DNA of 64,000 bases from positions 38,156,036 to 38,220,035 of the forward strand of contig CM055106.1 in the NCBI GenBank assembly GCA_029204225.1, written 5' to 3'. Position 1 is the first letter of the stretch. Each line of letters begins with the position of its first letter. The position numbers were made by a program, and so were the translations under genes. Origin of the DNA: Diphasiastrum complanatum (Eukaryota > Streptophyta > Lycopodiopsida > Lycopodiales > Lycopodiaceae). This document shows positions 46,156-57,812 of this stretch, piece after piece. The notes beneath the pieces are model-generated. The model was given only the letters and a program-made list of their open reading frames with translations. It ran no database searches and was not told the origin of the DNA.

Positions 46156-46876
46156 TGGTATCAGAGCCTACCTAAGGTGACCATGCATTTTGATCCATTT
46201 AAGTGAAAACTATTCATCAATCTTGAGCTAGAAATTGTCAAGATCCATTTTCCTAACTATCTTGTCCAATTTTGGATCAAAAGAGATCAAAAGGGCATTG
46301 ATTGGATCTGGCCTGGTTTTGTACGGAATCAGGTACTCAGACATGTGTGAGGAACATTCAATTTCAGTTTAGAAGTTCTCTCTCATGCTTGATCCATTTA
46401 TCTTGCTTGATAGCTTGTTTTGAAGCTATTTTTGTCTCGTTTCTGATGCAATCAATTTCATTCCATTTGGTTGATCCAATCAAAAGTTATAAGCTTTTGA
46501 AGAGGGTTAGATAGGGCACCTAGACCTGGGTGGACACATTTGGTTTGGTCAAGAGATTGCTTGGTTGATCCAAAATCACAGGTGAATGCTTACCAATCTC
46601 ATCTATATGTGATCTAGGCACTGTTTTGAGATCTTAGCCATTTTGTTTCATGCAATATCATTGTATTTGAGTCAAATTTGTTTTCTTAGTGTACTTCACA
46701 TGTGCTAAGAGTGTTTGATTCTAACTTTGCCCATACTCCATCATTTGATGTGAAATAGATCTTGTTTTAGAGAGATTTGTGTAGCTAGTGAGAACCAATT
46801 CACAAATAGTTGCAAGATCTTTCATAGGAGAAGATAGTTCTCCATTATTGGATCCTATTGATAACCATCAATAGTA
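46156..46876 (+). other. Primer-binding site and leader of X2
   Basis: TGGTATCAGAGCC at 46,156-46,168 is the tRNA-Met site. About 700 bases of leader follow, matching the leader of X3 (52,460-51,716, minus) up to ATTATTGGATCCTAT. X3 goes on to gag after that point, but this copy turns into unrelated sequence at about 46,877. An insertion or deletion breakpoint. Confidence 0.75.
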
Positions 46877-47292
46877 GCCGGTTGCACAAGTATTGGCCAC
46901 CGCAGTGAGATAGATCCAGGTTGGTGGTGGCATGTTACGAAAAGCTATTCTGCTAGGCCATCACAACTAGATCTAGGAAGATCAAGCCAAATCAAGCTAG
47001 ATCCATCAAGATTCAGCCAGATCTGGCAAGATCGGAGAAATCCATGAATTTGAGTCATTTGTCACCTTTGTTGACGAAGCTCTGTTCAAATTTTCACTAG
47101 AATTTTCAAGTTCTCTGATTGCGACCAGACTTCATACAAGCTATCATCTGCACATTCTAAACTCAGATTTCTGCTCTAAACTACAGTTCTTACCATCCGA
47201 CACTCATTATTCACAGTTTTTGTCATTTCCATCTCTTTTTATCTTTTCCATCGTTTTTTCTACTTTTTCACACTTTACGTATCACTGCTAAC

Positions 47293-48830
47293 ATGGCCTC
47301 TTCATCCTCTGAAGACTCTGGCACCAAGCAGGTGATCCAGCATGAGATACCCTCAACCACACAGATTTGGACCTTACCCTCTAACACTCTGATTCAACCA
47401 TGACTTCAGACTGCTGGCCTACTTCTTGAGGCAATGGATTTTTTTTCAGCGCTTTTCCATTTTGAGATTAACATGGGCCTCGCCCTTCATGCTTATGCCA
47501 CTTGGGACACGTCAAAGTCGCGCTTCCACTTCATGTACCAAGGTACCACGTACAAGGTCAGGATTAACGCGGACTCGATGGTCATCGTTGGCATTATGTC
47601 CCTGACCATCAGCCCATCTCCCATCGTCAGACAAAAAGCCTGATCAAATCTTTTGTCACCAAGACTGCACCAGAGATCTCCATCCAAACTAACAACGGTT
47701 ACCTGATAGAGACTATCACGGAACCAGTCATACAGATGGTTGTGCATTTGTTGAACAGCTTTCTAGTTGTTTCAACATTTTGCAAGGATAGAATCCAGTC
47801 CACGCTGCTGAGTCAGATAGTGGAGTCCTTCCTAGGATTCCCTGGCCCCACGGTTGTGCCATATGACTGGCATGTATTTCTCATTCACAAACTAACCATC
47901 TCCATCAAATCCAACAACCATGAGCATATCGCAGTAGGTCCCCTGTTGTGTAACTTTTCTTGCGCACTTCTCGAGGCAAAAGTGCACGATTTCCACCACT
48001 CCAACCTTCTATCTTCCATCGTGCCGCACACTAACCTTTATCTGCCATCTGTCGCATCCACATCCTCCCAACCTGCAGTTACTAACACAACGGCCAGCAA
48101 AAGAATGCGTGGCGCTGTCCCTTCCTCCTCATCTCCACCTACCACCAGACGACGTACCACCGCCACATCAGTAACCACTCCATCAATCACCACCACTTCT
48201 TCTTCTGTACAACCTCCATGAACGCGCACTTCTTGCCATGCACACGACGATCCAAATGGGTGGAATGCGGCACCCCTCTAGACAAGCTCACTATTCAAAA
48301 CTTCAATTGGCCAAGGATTCCATAAGATCATGGTTGGGATACAAATGTAGACGCCCGAAGGGCTCTCACCTTATTTGCCAATAAATATTTCAACTGCCCT
48401 GATCCAATAGTCCGCGTAGTAGCCACTCACGCCGGAGACTTAGAGCACTTATTGGGGATTGAAACCAAGTGGGACAATCTTCCCCCCCATATTCTTTGAT
48501 CCTAATAAGGCACTCGCCTCTGACAAAGTCGAAGATCAGCTGCCAGTCGCTCGAGTCTATTACCGAGCTGCATTCCTTGGCGATCCCTAAATGCGTAGAT
48601 TCCAAGCGTGAGTCGACCAAGACTGGTTGATAGGAGTCCACAAGTCCCTTCACATGCCCAAGGACTTGGACTGCATCAACTTCATGGAAGACGTTACAGA
48701 CTACCTGGTCCACCAGAGGTGGGCAAAGAAGACTCTTTACTGAACCGGCAGAGTGCCGAGGGACCGGCACTACTTCAGGGAGTGGGTCCTGTTGGGGGTA
48801 TTCCCGACGAATTGTAAATAAATAAAATCG
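47293..48830 (+). pseudogene. Unrecognised element-borne coding unit
   Basis: ATG at 47,293 (MASSSSEDSGTKQVIQHEIP), a stop at about 47,402, then EAMDFFSALFHFEINMG and RFHFMYQGTTYKVRINADSM. After an apparent one-base loss near 47,640 it continues LIKSFVTKTAPEISIQTNNG, VVPYDWHVFLIHKLTISIKS and a Thr/Ser/Arg-rich tail to a stop at 48,221. Further decayed sense continues to about 48,820 (VARVYYRAAFLGDP, MEDVTDYLVHQRWAKKTLY, HYFREWVLLGVFPTN). The style is that of plant transposon gag-like proteins, but I cannot name the family. Sequence 46,877-47,292 before it may be its leader. Confidence 0.4.
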
Positions 48831-49059
48831 ACCAGTAAAATGTGTTGCGAGGGCATGACATCTGGCACGTATAAGCCCATGGCCCAATGAGCACGCAAGC
48901 TTAAGTTGTAGATAAAATAAAATAGACTTGGGCCTTTGTAATTAAAATAAAAGTCAATTTTAAACTTAGAGTTTACTCTTTTAGAGTGGGTCCAATTTTG
49001 GACTCACATGAATCTTGTGATTTCCAATGTACTTTTTGTGGACCCTTGGATCAAGTTGA
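48831..49059. other. Unassigned junction sequence
   Basis: Lies between the 47-48.8 kb coding unit and the broken 3' end of X3. Homology of X3 to its sister X4 stops at about 49,060, so any LTR of X3 on this side is missing. Confidence 0.35.
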
Positions 49060-49142
49060 GAAGTTTGTAAATCTTTTTTAGTGGATCCTTTGGTATGCAT
49101 AAGAAGTGAAGATCAGCCAAGGGATCCATCATAGCATCACCC

Positions 49143-50085
49143 TCACCATATCCATGATAAGATCTCTTTGGTAGAGATCTCTTGCCAATGCCTTTGAAGA
49201 GTGCTCCACCAATATGCCACTATTATCATGGGCTTCCTCCATGCTTGATGATGATCTTTGCCTTGAAAGTTCCACTTGCATGATGGATGCACCATAAATA
49301 GAGAAATCTGAGGCTTCCAAGCCTCATAAGAATCATGGAGATCAAGATCATAAGATGTGAAACAATGATGATTATCAAGATTATGCTTTCTAGCTTGACT
49401 AGTCCACATACAATGAACTATATCCATGATGGATCTAATCTTGATATCAAAGACTATCTTGATCTTTTTTAGGCTAGTTACTCTCTCAAGGATGTAAGTG
49501 TCCACTTTGGATGCTTCACTTAATCTCAAGAGGAGTTTACAATTTGCCTCAAAACATGTGAAAACATGATTTTCAAAAAAGTGAGTACCAAGCTCAATCT
49601 TGTTCTTACTAGAACCAAGAGCATACTTTTGACAATACAATATCTTGCTTTCAAAAAGTATTGGAAACACATCTAAGTCAATAATGACAAGAAACATGTC
49701 CATACCATAAGCATCATACAAAACTAGTATAGCTTTTCTTGAACTTTGAGATCCAAAAAATTCAATGAAGCAAGATAGCATTTCAAGCAAAGGAAGAGAA
49801 GCATTTATGAATGTGTTGTAGTAGATACAACATGAAAGATGCCCCTCTTTGCCATGTAAGGTGAGCCATAAAGACTCGGCCATGCATCTTGAAGATCTTC
49901 TTAAAATCATATGAAGAAGAAACTCCTCCTCACACATTGGCCCCATCATAACTTGAATACCTTCAAAAAGGATAACTTGTGATGCTTCTTGAGAAGCCTT
50001 GATCTCGGCCACTTCCAAGATTGAATCTTCATGCAATATGACATCTCTATTCACGATCACATTTGAAATAGAGAGTGTAAAGACA
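49143..50085 (-). CDS. Non-copia tail of the X3 ORF (unknown segment)
   Basis: The last 300 or so codons of the 51,338-49,143 ORF. They follow the integrase linker (NVIVNRDVILHED) and stand where reverse transcriptase should be. No RT motif (FAP, SAFLNG, YVDD) or RNase H motif occurs. Wording: IEFFGSQSSRKAILVLYDAY, GMDMFLVIIDLDVFPILFES, LGTHFFENHVFTCFEANC, LERVTSLKKIKIVFDIKIRS, then a Trp/His-rich end (WSTLQRHWQEISTKEILSWI). From IEFFGSQ on it stays open in X4 with few changes. Could be captured host sequence or non-coding internal DNA that happens to be open. Confidence 0.5.
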
Positions 50086-51715
50086 CTAAAGGCCTCCTTG
50101 ATGGATGCATATCCAATCATGATCCATGAGCTTGGATCATCCTTCCTTCTTGTTTCCAAGGGAATATGTGCAAAGCAAGCACTACCAAGTTCACGAAGGT
50201 GATCAACCTTAGGCTTCATCTTGAATAAAACTTCATATGGTGCTATTCCTTTAAGAGTTCCAATACTCCTCAAAGCTTTGATCTTCAATGAGAATTTCTT
50301 CTCAACATATGCTTTGAATAATAAGGAATAATCATACACCATAATACTTGAAGAGAGAAGATATGTGCATCTTGTGTAATCCTCCTCCTTTGAAATATTG
50401 GAAATATAAGAAACATCAAGAGAGTTTGCACTCTCACTTGGATCCAATTTGTAGATGCCTTCAAATCTTGATCCATATGCAAGGATCTCACCATCCTTCT
50501 TAATCACACAATTGTCAATATTGAAATTGACATCAAAGCCACTATCAAGAAGTTGGCCAACACTTAAGATGTTCTTTGTAAGATTTGGGACAAAAAGAAC
50601 ATTGTTGAGAAAGAGATCTTTAGAAGATGCAAGCTTCAAGGGAATAATCCCTACTCCTTCAATATCGCACTCATGCTTACTTGCAAAGTATATGGCCTTC
50701 TTGACTCCATCATAAGGCATAATAGATGAAAAAAAGTGCTTGGAGCCACACATATGTGAAGATGCTCCATTATCAATATACCATGAGTCATCCTTGTTGA
50801 AGGTGGAAGAGGAGAAGCTTGATGCCATAAGAGAGCCTTCTCCATCACTTGCAATATAGTCTTCTTTCTCATTGGTGATGTTGGCTTGATTGAGTTGATT
50901 CTTCTTCTTGAAGCAATTGGTGGCATAATGGCCTTTCTTGCCACAATAAAAGCACTTGATCATCTTCTTCTTGAGATTTGAATTAGAAGCATGAGAGGTA
51001 TCCTCCTCCTCTCCATCTTGGTCTTTAGCTTTGTCATTAGAGAAGTGATGGTGTTGCTTCTTACTCCACTCTTTGTGCTTGGCAAATAGAACTTTGCCAT
51101 CATCATGATTGAGTGATAGCTTGTCCATCCTCAAGAGTTTGTACTCTTGTCTTGATTCTTCAGAAATAAGCACACTTTGAAGGGCCTCCAAACTTGGTAG
51201 CTCCTCCTTAATAGCATAGGATTGGACAAGGTTGTCATATTCATCTCTCAAGCCATTGAGAATGACTTGGACTAGCTCACTTTGATTGATTGAGTCACCA
51301 ATATATGCAAGCTCCCTATGAATATTCTTGACTCTCAAAACATAATTAGATGCACTCTCATCACTCTTTTGACTACTTTGGAATATTTGATTTCTAAGAT
51401 GAGGAGTCTAGAGGTGTTCTTAGACTCATAGATGGACTTGAGACAATCCCAAGCTTCCTTGGATGTAGAACAATCACCAATCTCCCTCAATATCTCATTA
51501 GAGACATTCATCTTAATGTAGTAGAGAGCCATCCTGGCTCTCTTCTTGTATTTTTGTACTTCTTGAAGGACTTGAGGCTCCTCCTCAATCCCAAGTACAA
51601 TGTCCATCACATCTTGGAGTATCAAGATGGACTCCATCCTCAACTTCCATATTGAATAATTGGAAGTAGACAATCTCTCACTTGGTTGCAACAAGTATGA
51701 ACTCATTGAAGTCAT
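50086..51715 (-). pseudogene. X3 gag, protease and gutted integrase
   Basis: Gag starts at 51,715 (MTSMSSYLLQPSERLSTSNY). A one-base loss near 51,400 shifts the frame; the 731-codon ORF carries on from 51,338 (RVKNIHRELAYIGDSINQSE). Zinc knuckle CFYCGKKGHYATNC; protease WYIDNGASSHMC, with Asn in place of Ser in the D-S/T-G active site; then FVPNLTKNILSVGQLLDSGF. The integrase zinc domain and most of the core are deleted: KALRS joins directly to GIAPYEVLFKMKPKVDHLR. No working enzymes. Confidence 0.85.
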
Positions 51716-52460
51716 GTAAAGTGGAGATAAATAAAAGTGATGAACAAAAAATGTTGCTTCTCTCTCACTATAGGATCCAATAATGGTGTGCTACCATCTC
51801 CTATGCAAGATCTTGCAACAAACTGTGAGATGATTCTCACTAGCTATCTCAATCTCTCCAAAACTAGATCTACTTCACATCAAATAATGGAGTATGGGAA
51901 AAGTTAGGATCAAACACTATTAGCACGTGTGAAATATACTAAGAAACCAAATTTGACTCAAATACAATGATATTGCATGAAACAAAATGGCTAAGATCTC
52001 AAAACAGTTTCTAGATCACATATAGATGAGATTGGTAAGCATTCAACTTTGATTTTGGATCAAACAAGCAATCTTTTGACCAAACCAAATGCGTCCACCC
52101 AGGTCTAGGTGCCCTACCTAACCCTATTCAAAAGCTTATAACTTTTGATTGGCTCAACCAAATGGAATGAAACTGATTACATCAGAAACTAGACAAAAAT
52201 AGCTTCAAAACAAGCTATCTAGCAAGATTTTTGGATCAAACATGAAGGAGAACTCCCAAACCGAAATTGGATGTTCCTCACACGTGTCTGAGCACCTGAT
52301 TCGGTACAGTACTAGGTCAGACCCAATCAATGTCCTTTTGATCTCTTTTGATCCAAAATTGAACAAGATAGCTAGGAAAATGGGCCTTGACAATTTCTAG
52401 CTCAAGATTGATGAATAGTTTTCACTCAAATGGATCAAAATGCATGGTAATCTTAGGTAG

Positions 52461-52472
52461 GCTCTGATACCA
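52461..52472 (-). other. Primer-binding site of X3
   Basis: The minus strand reads TGGTATCAGAGC next to LTR end GAAATTCAACA. Confidence 0.9.
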
Positions 52473-53291
52473 TGTTGAATTTCACACGTGTGGACTGTCC
52501 ACTACATGTACTTGTGATCTCCTAAGGTGTGTAGATGCACCAAGATCAAGACTAGATTGAGATTCAAGATCAATCTTGAATCCTATGGCAAAAACACACT
52601 ACTACATGCATTCAATCACTTCCAACTCTCACTCACACATGTGGAAAGTGTTCCAAAAGTATTCTAAGTAAAAACAAGCTGCTCTCCTCGGGTAGAGAGA
52701 GAAAAACCGTCATGAGCTCTCAGGTAGAGAGAGAAAGCTAGAAATTCAATGACACTCAAAATCCACTCAATCTCAAAATCAATTAGATCCAAAAGAGGAG
52801 TACAATTATATCAATAGATTCATGAGCTACCACTATGCTTAACTATGATTGGATCTCACTTTGCCACCTCTTAATCCTATTGGACCATTGATCCATGCAC
52901 CTCTAAATTCTATTGGACTATATTCAAGCACACCTCAATTTTCTATTGGACCTCACAAGGTTCCACCTCTAAATCCTATTGGACCTCTTAAGCTTCATCA
53001 AACAAAAGCATGACACTTGTCTACACTCTAATTGGCACAAGTTTGGCTCTATTTTGGCTCAATATTGGCATTACAAGTGGAAATGGATAATTTGCCATCT
53101 ATGCCAAATTTGACCCTATCAACATCCTACACCTAAATGCTTGACTATGAAATTCTATGAGACCCCTATATGAAACATTTTGATTTACTTTACAATTCTC
53201 CACACGTGGGAACATCCTCCACACATGTGAGATTCACTTACAAACTTCTATCATGAAAAATACCAAGCTAGATTTTTGCCAATTTCTCACA
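52473..53291 (-). repeat. 5' LTR of X3
   Basis: 819 bases; the element-sense start TGTGAGAAATTGGC is at 53,291 and the end ATTCAACA at 52,473. It contains ACATGTGTGG and CCCACGTGTGG near the start and CACACGTGTG 20 bases before the end. Its terminal TG abuts the leader of X4 exactly. Confidence 0.9.
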
Positions 53292-53342
53292 AGAGAGAAG
53301 CAACATTTTTTTGTTTATCACTTTTATTTATCTCCACTTTAC

Positions 53343-54341
53343 ATGACTTCAATGAGTTCATGCTTGTTGCAACCAAGTGAGAGATTGTATACTTCCAATT
53401 ATTCAATATGGAAGTTGAGGATGGAGTCCATCTTGATACTCCAAGATGTGATGGACATTGTACTTGGGATTGAGGAGGAGCCTCAAGTCCTTCAAGAAGT
53501 ACAAAAATACAAGAAGAGAGCTAGGATGGCTCTCCACTACATTAAGATGAATGTCTCTAATGAGATATTGAGGGAGATTGGTGATTGTTCTACATCCAAG
53601 GAATCTTGGGATTGTCTCAAGTCCATCTATGAGGCTAAGAACACCTCTAGGCTCCTCACTCTTAGAAATCAAATATTCCAAAGTAGTCAAAAGAGTGATG
53701 AGAGTGCATCTAATTATGTTTTGAGAGTCAAGGATATTCATAGGGAGCTTGCATGTATTGGTGACTCAATCAATCAAAGTGAGCTAGTCCAAGTCATTCT
53801 CAATGGCTTGAGAGATGAATATGACAACATTGTCCAATCCTATGCCATTAAGGAGGAGCTACCAAGTTTGGAGGCCCTTCAAAGTGTGCTTATTTCTGAA
53901 GAATCAAGACAAGAGTACAAACTCTTGAGGATGGACAAGCTATCACTCAATCATGATGATGGCAAAGTTCTATTTGCCAAGCACAAAGAGAGGAGTAAGA
54001 AGAAACACCATCACTTCTCTAATGACAAAGCTAAAGACCAAGATGGAGAAGAGGAGGAAGATACCTCTCATGCTTCTACTTCAAATCTCAAGAAGAAGAA
54101 GATCAAGTGCTTTTATTGTGGCAAAAAAGACCATTATGCCACCAATTGCTTCAAGAAGAAGAATCAACTCAATCAAGCCAACATCACCAATGAGAAAGAA
54201 GACTATATTGCAAGTGATGGAGAAGGCTCTCTTATGGCATCAAGCTTCTCCTCTTTCACCTTCAACAAGGATGACTCATGGTATATTGATAGTGGAGCAT
54301 CTTCACATATGTGTGGCTCCAAGCACTTTTTTTCATCTTGA
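53343..54341 (+). CDS. X4 gag and protease start
   Basis: ATG at 53,343 (MTSMSSCLLQPSERLYTSNY), matching the X3 start; an in-frame ATG at 53,253 lies in the neighbour's LTR and is not used. Gag fold ILREIGDCSTSKESWDCLKS and VILNGLRDEYDNIVQSYAIK; zinc knuckle CFYCGKKDHYATNC (Gly-to-Asp beside the His); protease WYIDSGASSHMCGS. The frame stops after KHFFSS at the deletion join. Gag is full length and uninterrupted, unlike X3. Confidence 0.88.
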   Translation: MTSMSSCLLQPSERLYTSNYSIWKLRMESILILQDVMDIVLGIEEEPQVLQEVQKYKKRARMALHYIKMNVSNEILREIGDCSTSKESWDCLKSIYEAKNTSRLLTLRNQIFQSSQKSDESASNYVLRVKDIHRELACIGDSINQSELVQVILNGLRDEYDNIVQSYAIKEELPSLEALQSVLISEESRQEYKLLRMDKLSLNHDDGKVLFAKHKERSKKKHHHFSNDKAKDQDGEEEEDTSHASTSNLKKKKIKCFYCGKKDHYATNCFKKKNQLNQANITNEKEDYIASDGEGSLMASSFSSFTFNKDDSWYIDSGASSHMCGSKHFFSS

Positions 54342-54984
54342 ATTTTTTGGATCTCAAAGTTCAAGAAAAGCTATACTAGTTTTGTATGATGCTTATGGTA
54401 TGGACATGTTTCTTGTCATTATTGACTTAGATGTGTTTCCAATACTTTTTGAAAGCAAGATATTGTATTGTCAAAAGTATGCTCTTGGTTCTAGTAAGAA
54501 CAAGATTGAGCTTGGTACTCACTTTTTTGAAAATCATGTTTTCACATGTTTTAAGGCAAATTGTAAACTCCTCTTGAGATTAAGTGAAGCATCCAAAGTG
54601 GACACTTACATCCTTGAGAGAGTAACTAGCCTAAAAAAGATCAAGATAGTCTTTGATATCAAGATTAGATCCATCATGGATATAGTTCATTGTATGTGGA
54701 CTAGTCAAGCTAGAAAGCATAATCTTGATAATCATCATTGTTTCACATCTTATGATCTTGATCTCCATGATCCTTATGAGGCTTGGAAGCCTCAGATTTC
54801 TCTATTTATGGTGCATCCATCATGCAAGTGGAACTTTCAAATCAAAGATCATCATCAAGCATGGAGGAAGCCCATGATCATAGTGGCATATTGGTGGAGC
54901 ACTCTTCAAAGGCATTGGCAAGAGATCTCTACCAAAGAGATCTTATCATGGATATGGTGCTGCTATGATGGATCCCTAGGCTGA
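54342..54984 (+). CDS. X4 copy of the non-copia tail
   Basis: From EFFGSQSSRKAILVLYDAYG to ILSWIWCCYDGSLG-stop. Same sense as the X3 tail with few replacements (FEANC/FKANC, HDSYEA/HDPYEA, FQGKDH/FQIKDH). Out of frame with gag after the deletion. No known domain seen. Confidence 0.5.
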
Positions 54985-55080
54985 TCTTCACTTCTTATGC
55001 ATACCAAATGATCCACTCAAAAATATTTACAAACTTCTCAAGTGATCTAGTACCTTTCCAAGCTATTTTTTGAGGAGGAG

Positions 55081-55870
55081 TGTGAGAAATTGGCAAAAAT
55101 CTAGCTTGGTATTTTTTATGATAGAAGTTTGTAAGTGAATCTCACATGTGTGGAGGATGTTCCCACGTGTGGAGAATTGTAAAGTAAATAAAAATGTTTG
55201 ATATAATTTCATAGTCAAGCATTTAGGTGTAGGATGTTGATAGGGTCAAAATTGGCATAGATGGCAAATTATCCATTTCCACTTGTAATGCCACTATTGA
55301 GCCAAAATAGAGTAGGAGGCCAAACTTGTTTTAATTAGAGTGTAGACAAGTGTAATGCTTTTGTTTGATGAATTCCAAGAGGTCCAATAGGATTTAGAGG
55401 TGGAACCTTGTGAGGTCCAATAGGAAATTGAGGTGTGCTTGAATATAGTCCAATAGAATTAAGAGGTGCATGGATCAATGATCGAATAGGATCAAGAGGT
55501 GACAAAATATGGTCCAATCATAGTTAAGCATAGTGGTAGCTCGTGGACCTACTAGTATCATTGTACTCCTCATTTTGAATCTAATTGATTTGGCGATTTC
55601 ATGGATTTTGTGAGTTATTGGATTTCTAGCTTTCTCTCTCTACCCGAGAGCTCATGATGCATTTTCTCTCTCTACCCGAGGAGAGCAGCTTGTTTTTACT
55701 TAGATTACTTTTGTGAGTTGGAAGTGATTGAATGCATGTAGTAGTGTGTTTTTGCCATAGGATCTAAGATTGATTTTGAATCTCAATCTAGTCTTGATCT
55801 TGGTGCATCTACACACCTCAGGAGATCACAAGTACATGTAGTGGACAGTCCACATGTGTGAAATTCAACA
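55081..55870 (+). repeat. 3' LTR of X4
   Basis: 790 bases, TGTGAGAAATTGGC to AAATTCAACA. Preceded by TTTTTTGAGGAGGAG. Close to the X3 LTR. CCACATGTGTG near the end is the counterpart of the X3 G-box. Confidence 0.9.
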
Positions 55871-57812
55871 TTAAAGGACTGACACCTTATGAAGTATTGT
55901 TTGGCAAAAAGCCAAATCTTAGTGATTTGAAAGTTTTTGGATGTACTTGTTATGTACATATTCCTTTAGATACAAGGAAAAAGGAAGATGTCACTTCTTT
56001 CAAAGGCATATTTGTTGGTTATAGTGAAAGTAAGAAAGCTTATAGGATATATGATCCTATTACAAAAAAAGTTGTTGCTAGTAGAGATGTATTTTTTGAT
56101 GAATCTCTCCAAGCCAAAGGAAAGGTGACTTCCAACAACACTCAACTTGTCAAAGATCATGCTATGGCCGAGGAGGAGCTTCATGAAGATGAAGACCAAG
56201 TGGAACCTACTCCAAGTCCAAGGGTGCCAAGAAGATCAACAAGGACAAGGATTGAGCCATCAAGGCTCACTTATAGTGACAAAGGGGAGCAAAGGGAAGA
56301 TTCTCAACTACTCAACTCTTATACTTTCTTGACTAGTATGCTTGAATAACCAACTAGTTTTGAGGAAGCCAATAAGTCTCAATATTGGAGGAAAGCTATG
56401 CAAGTAGAGTTTGATGCATTAATGGAAAATCAACCTTGGAAACTTGTTGATTTACCTTATGGAAAGAAGCCTCTTACTTGCAAATGGATATATAGATTGA
56501 AATATAATCAAGATGGTTCCATTCATAAGTACAAAGCTAGACTTGTAGCAAAACATTTTTTGCAAGTCAAAGGCATAGATTATGATGAAACCTTTGCACC
56601 TATTGCAAAGCTTCTGACCATTAGAATAATCATATGTCTTGCAACTTCTTTCAAATGTGAGCTCTTCCAACTTGATGTGACAAATGCTTTCTTGAATGAA
56701 TTTTTGGAAGAGGAAATCTACATGTGCCAACCCGAGAGCTTCATCAAAGATGGAGAAGAAGAAAAGGTGTTGTAAGTTATTATGAACCATCATTGTACTA
56801 CAAATGTAATGATGGAAAGATCATTATCTTAGTTTTATATTTTGATGATATTATACTCACAGGAAATGATCTAGATGGCATCAAGAATGTAAAAGTCTCC
56901 TTGTCTAGTGAAATTAAGATGGTATATCTAGGACTTCTTAAAGTTATACTTGGAATAGAAGTCACTAGAAGTAATGATTTTACCCTCATATGTCAATCTA
57001 AGTATGCTAGATCAATCTTAGCAAGATTTGGCATGATTGATTGTAAAGGAGTTGAAACTCCTATGGAACTAAGTGTAAAAGTTTCTAAGGAAAGTGATGA
57101 GGCATCCTTTGGACATCACTACCTATAGAATGCTTATTGGTTCCTTGATATACTTAACCATTACTAGACCAGATCTTAGTTTTTGTGTTGGCAAGTTGAG
57201 TCAATACATGCAAAGTCCATTAATATGTCATTGGAAAGGAGCAAAAAGGGTGTTAAGGTACATGTTGGCTACAAAAGACTTTGGCATAGTTTATGAAAGG
57301 ACTAATATTTGTTTGAGAGCATATTCGGACTCAAGTTTTGCAGGTGACAAAATGAATAGAAGATCCATAAGTGCATTTGCTACATTTTTATGTGGAGGAG
57401 CTATATCTTGGCTTTCCAAAAAGCAAGATACCATCTTTCTTTCATCAACAAAATCCAAATATAAAGCTATGACAACAACAACAAAGGAGGTTCTTTGGCT
57501 TAAAAGGCTTTTGGAGGAGCTACATGTGATCAAGGATGAAGACATTTCATGCATATATTGTGATCAAGCAGCTCAACAACTTGCAAACAATCAGTCTTCC
57601 ATGCTCGAACAAAGCACATCGAGATTGCACATCATTTCGTGAGGGAGAAAGTTCAAGCAAAGGAGATCAAGATTATTCATGTTTCATCATCAGATTGCAT
57701 TGCTGATATACTCACCAAGGCATTTCCTAAAGATCCATTTATAAAATTAAGATTGGCTCTTGGAGTTATAGATAGATCTATGCTAGATTTACCAAGCTAG
57801 ATTTTTGAGGAG
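55871..57812 (+). pseudogene. Copia element X5: integrase end, RT, RNase H
   Basis: IKGLTPYEVLFGKKPNLSDL, IPLDTRKKEDVTSFKG, GYSESKKAYRIYD, SRDVFFDES; linker; TAA near 56,347; RT start CKWIYRLKYNQDGSIHKYKA, DETFAPIAKLLTIRI, FQLDVTNAFLNEF and MCQPESFIKDGEEEKVL. A deletion at about 56,770 removes the YGLKQAPRAWY region. Then YFDDIILTGND (YVDD changed to YFDD), GSLIYLTITRPDLSF, RNase H YSDSSFAGDK and FLSSTKSKYKA, where two Glu of the usual STEAEY are Lys. End DCIADILTKAFPKDPF; polypurine TTTTTGAGGAG at 57,802-57,812. Confidence 0.9.

Larger units (their letters stand above)
49060..53291 (-). mobile_element. Copia family X element X3 (minus strand), 3' LTR missing
   Basis: In element order: 5' LTR 53,291-52,473, primer-binding site 52,472-52,461, leader, gag from 51,715, one long ORF to 49,143, then breakage at about 49,060. 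It forms the left arm of an inverted pair with X4 (53,292-55,870), whose gag and tail are nearly the same sequence in the opposite direction. Confidence 0.88.
53292..55870 (+). mobile_element. Copia family X element X4 (plus strand), 5' LTR missing
   Basis: Starts with the last 51 bases of leader (AGAGAGAAGCAACATT), gag at 53,343, then a deletion joining gag to the non-copia tail, polypurine tract 55,069-55,080 and 3' LTR 55,081-55,870. Its right border lies inside integrase of X5 (next bases TTAAA), so X4 inserted into X5 or became joined there. Confidence 0.85.

Noticed and set aside
48390-48887. 165-codon minus-strand ORF
   Set aside because: The plus strand there continues the sense of the 47.3-48.2 kb unit, and the minus frame shows no recognisable feature; likely a shadow.
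53253-53342. Upstream ATG start for X4 gag
   Set aside because: Those 30 codons lie in the X3 LTR and the leader; the sister X3 starts at the equivalent of 53,343.
53953-54341. Upstream part of a 343-codon ORF in the second frame of X4 gag
   Set aside because: It is a shadow of gag; only the part after 54,342 is the tail shared with X3.
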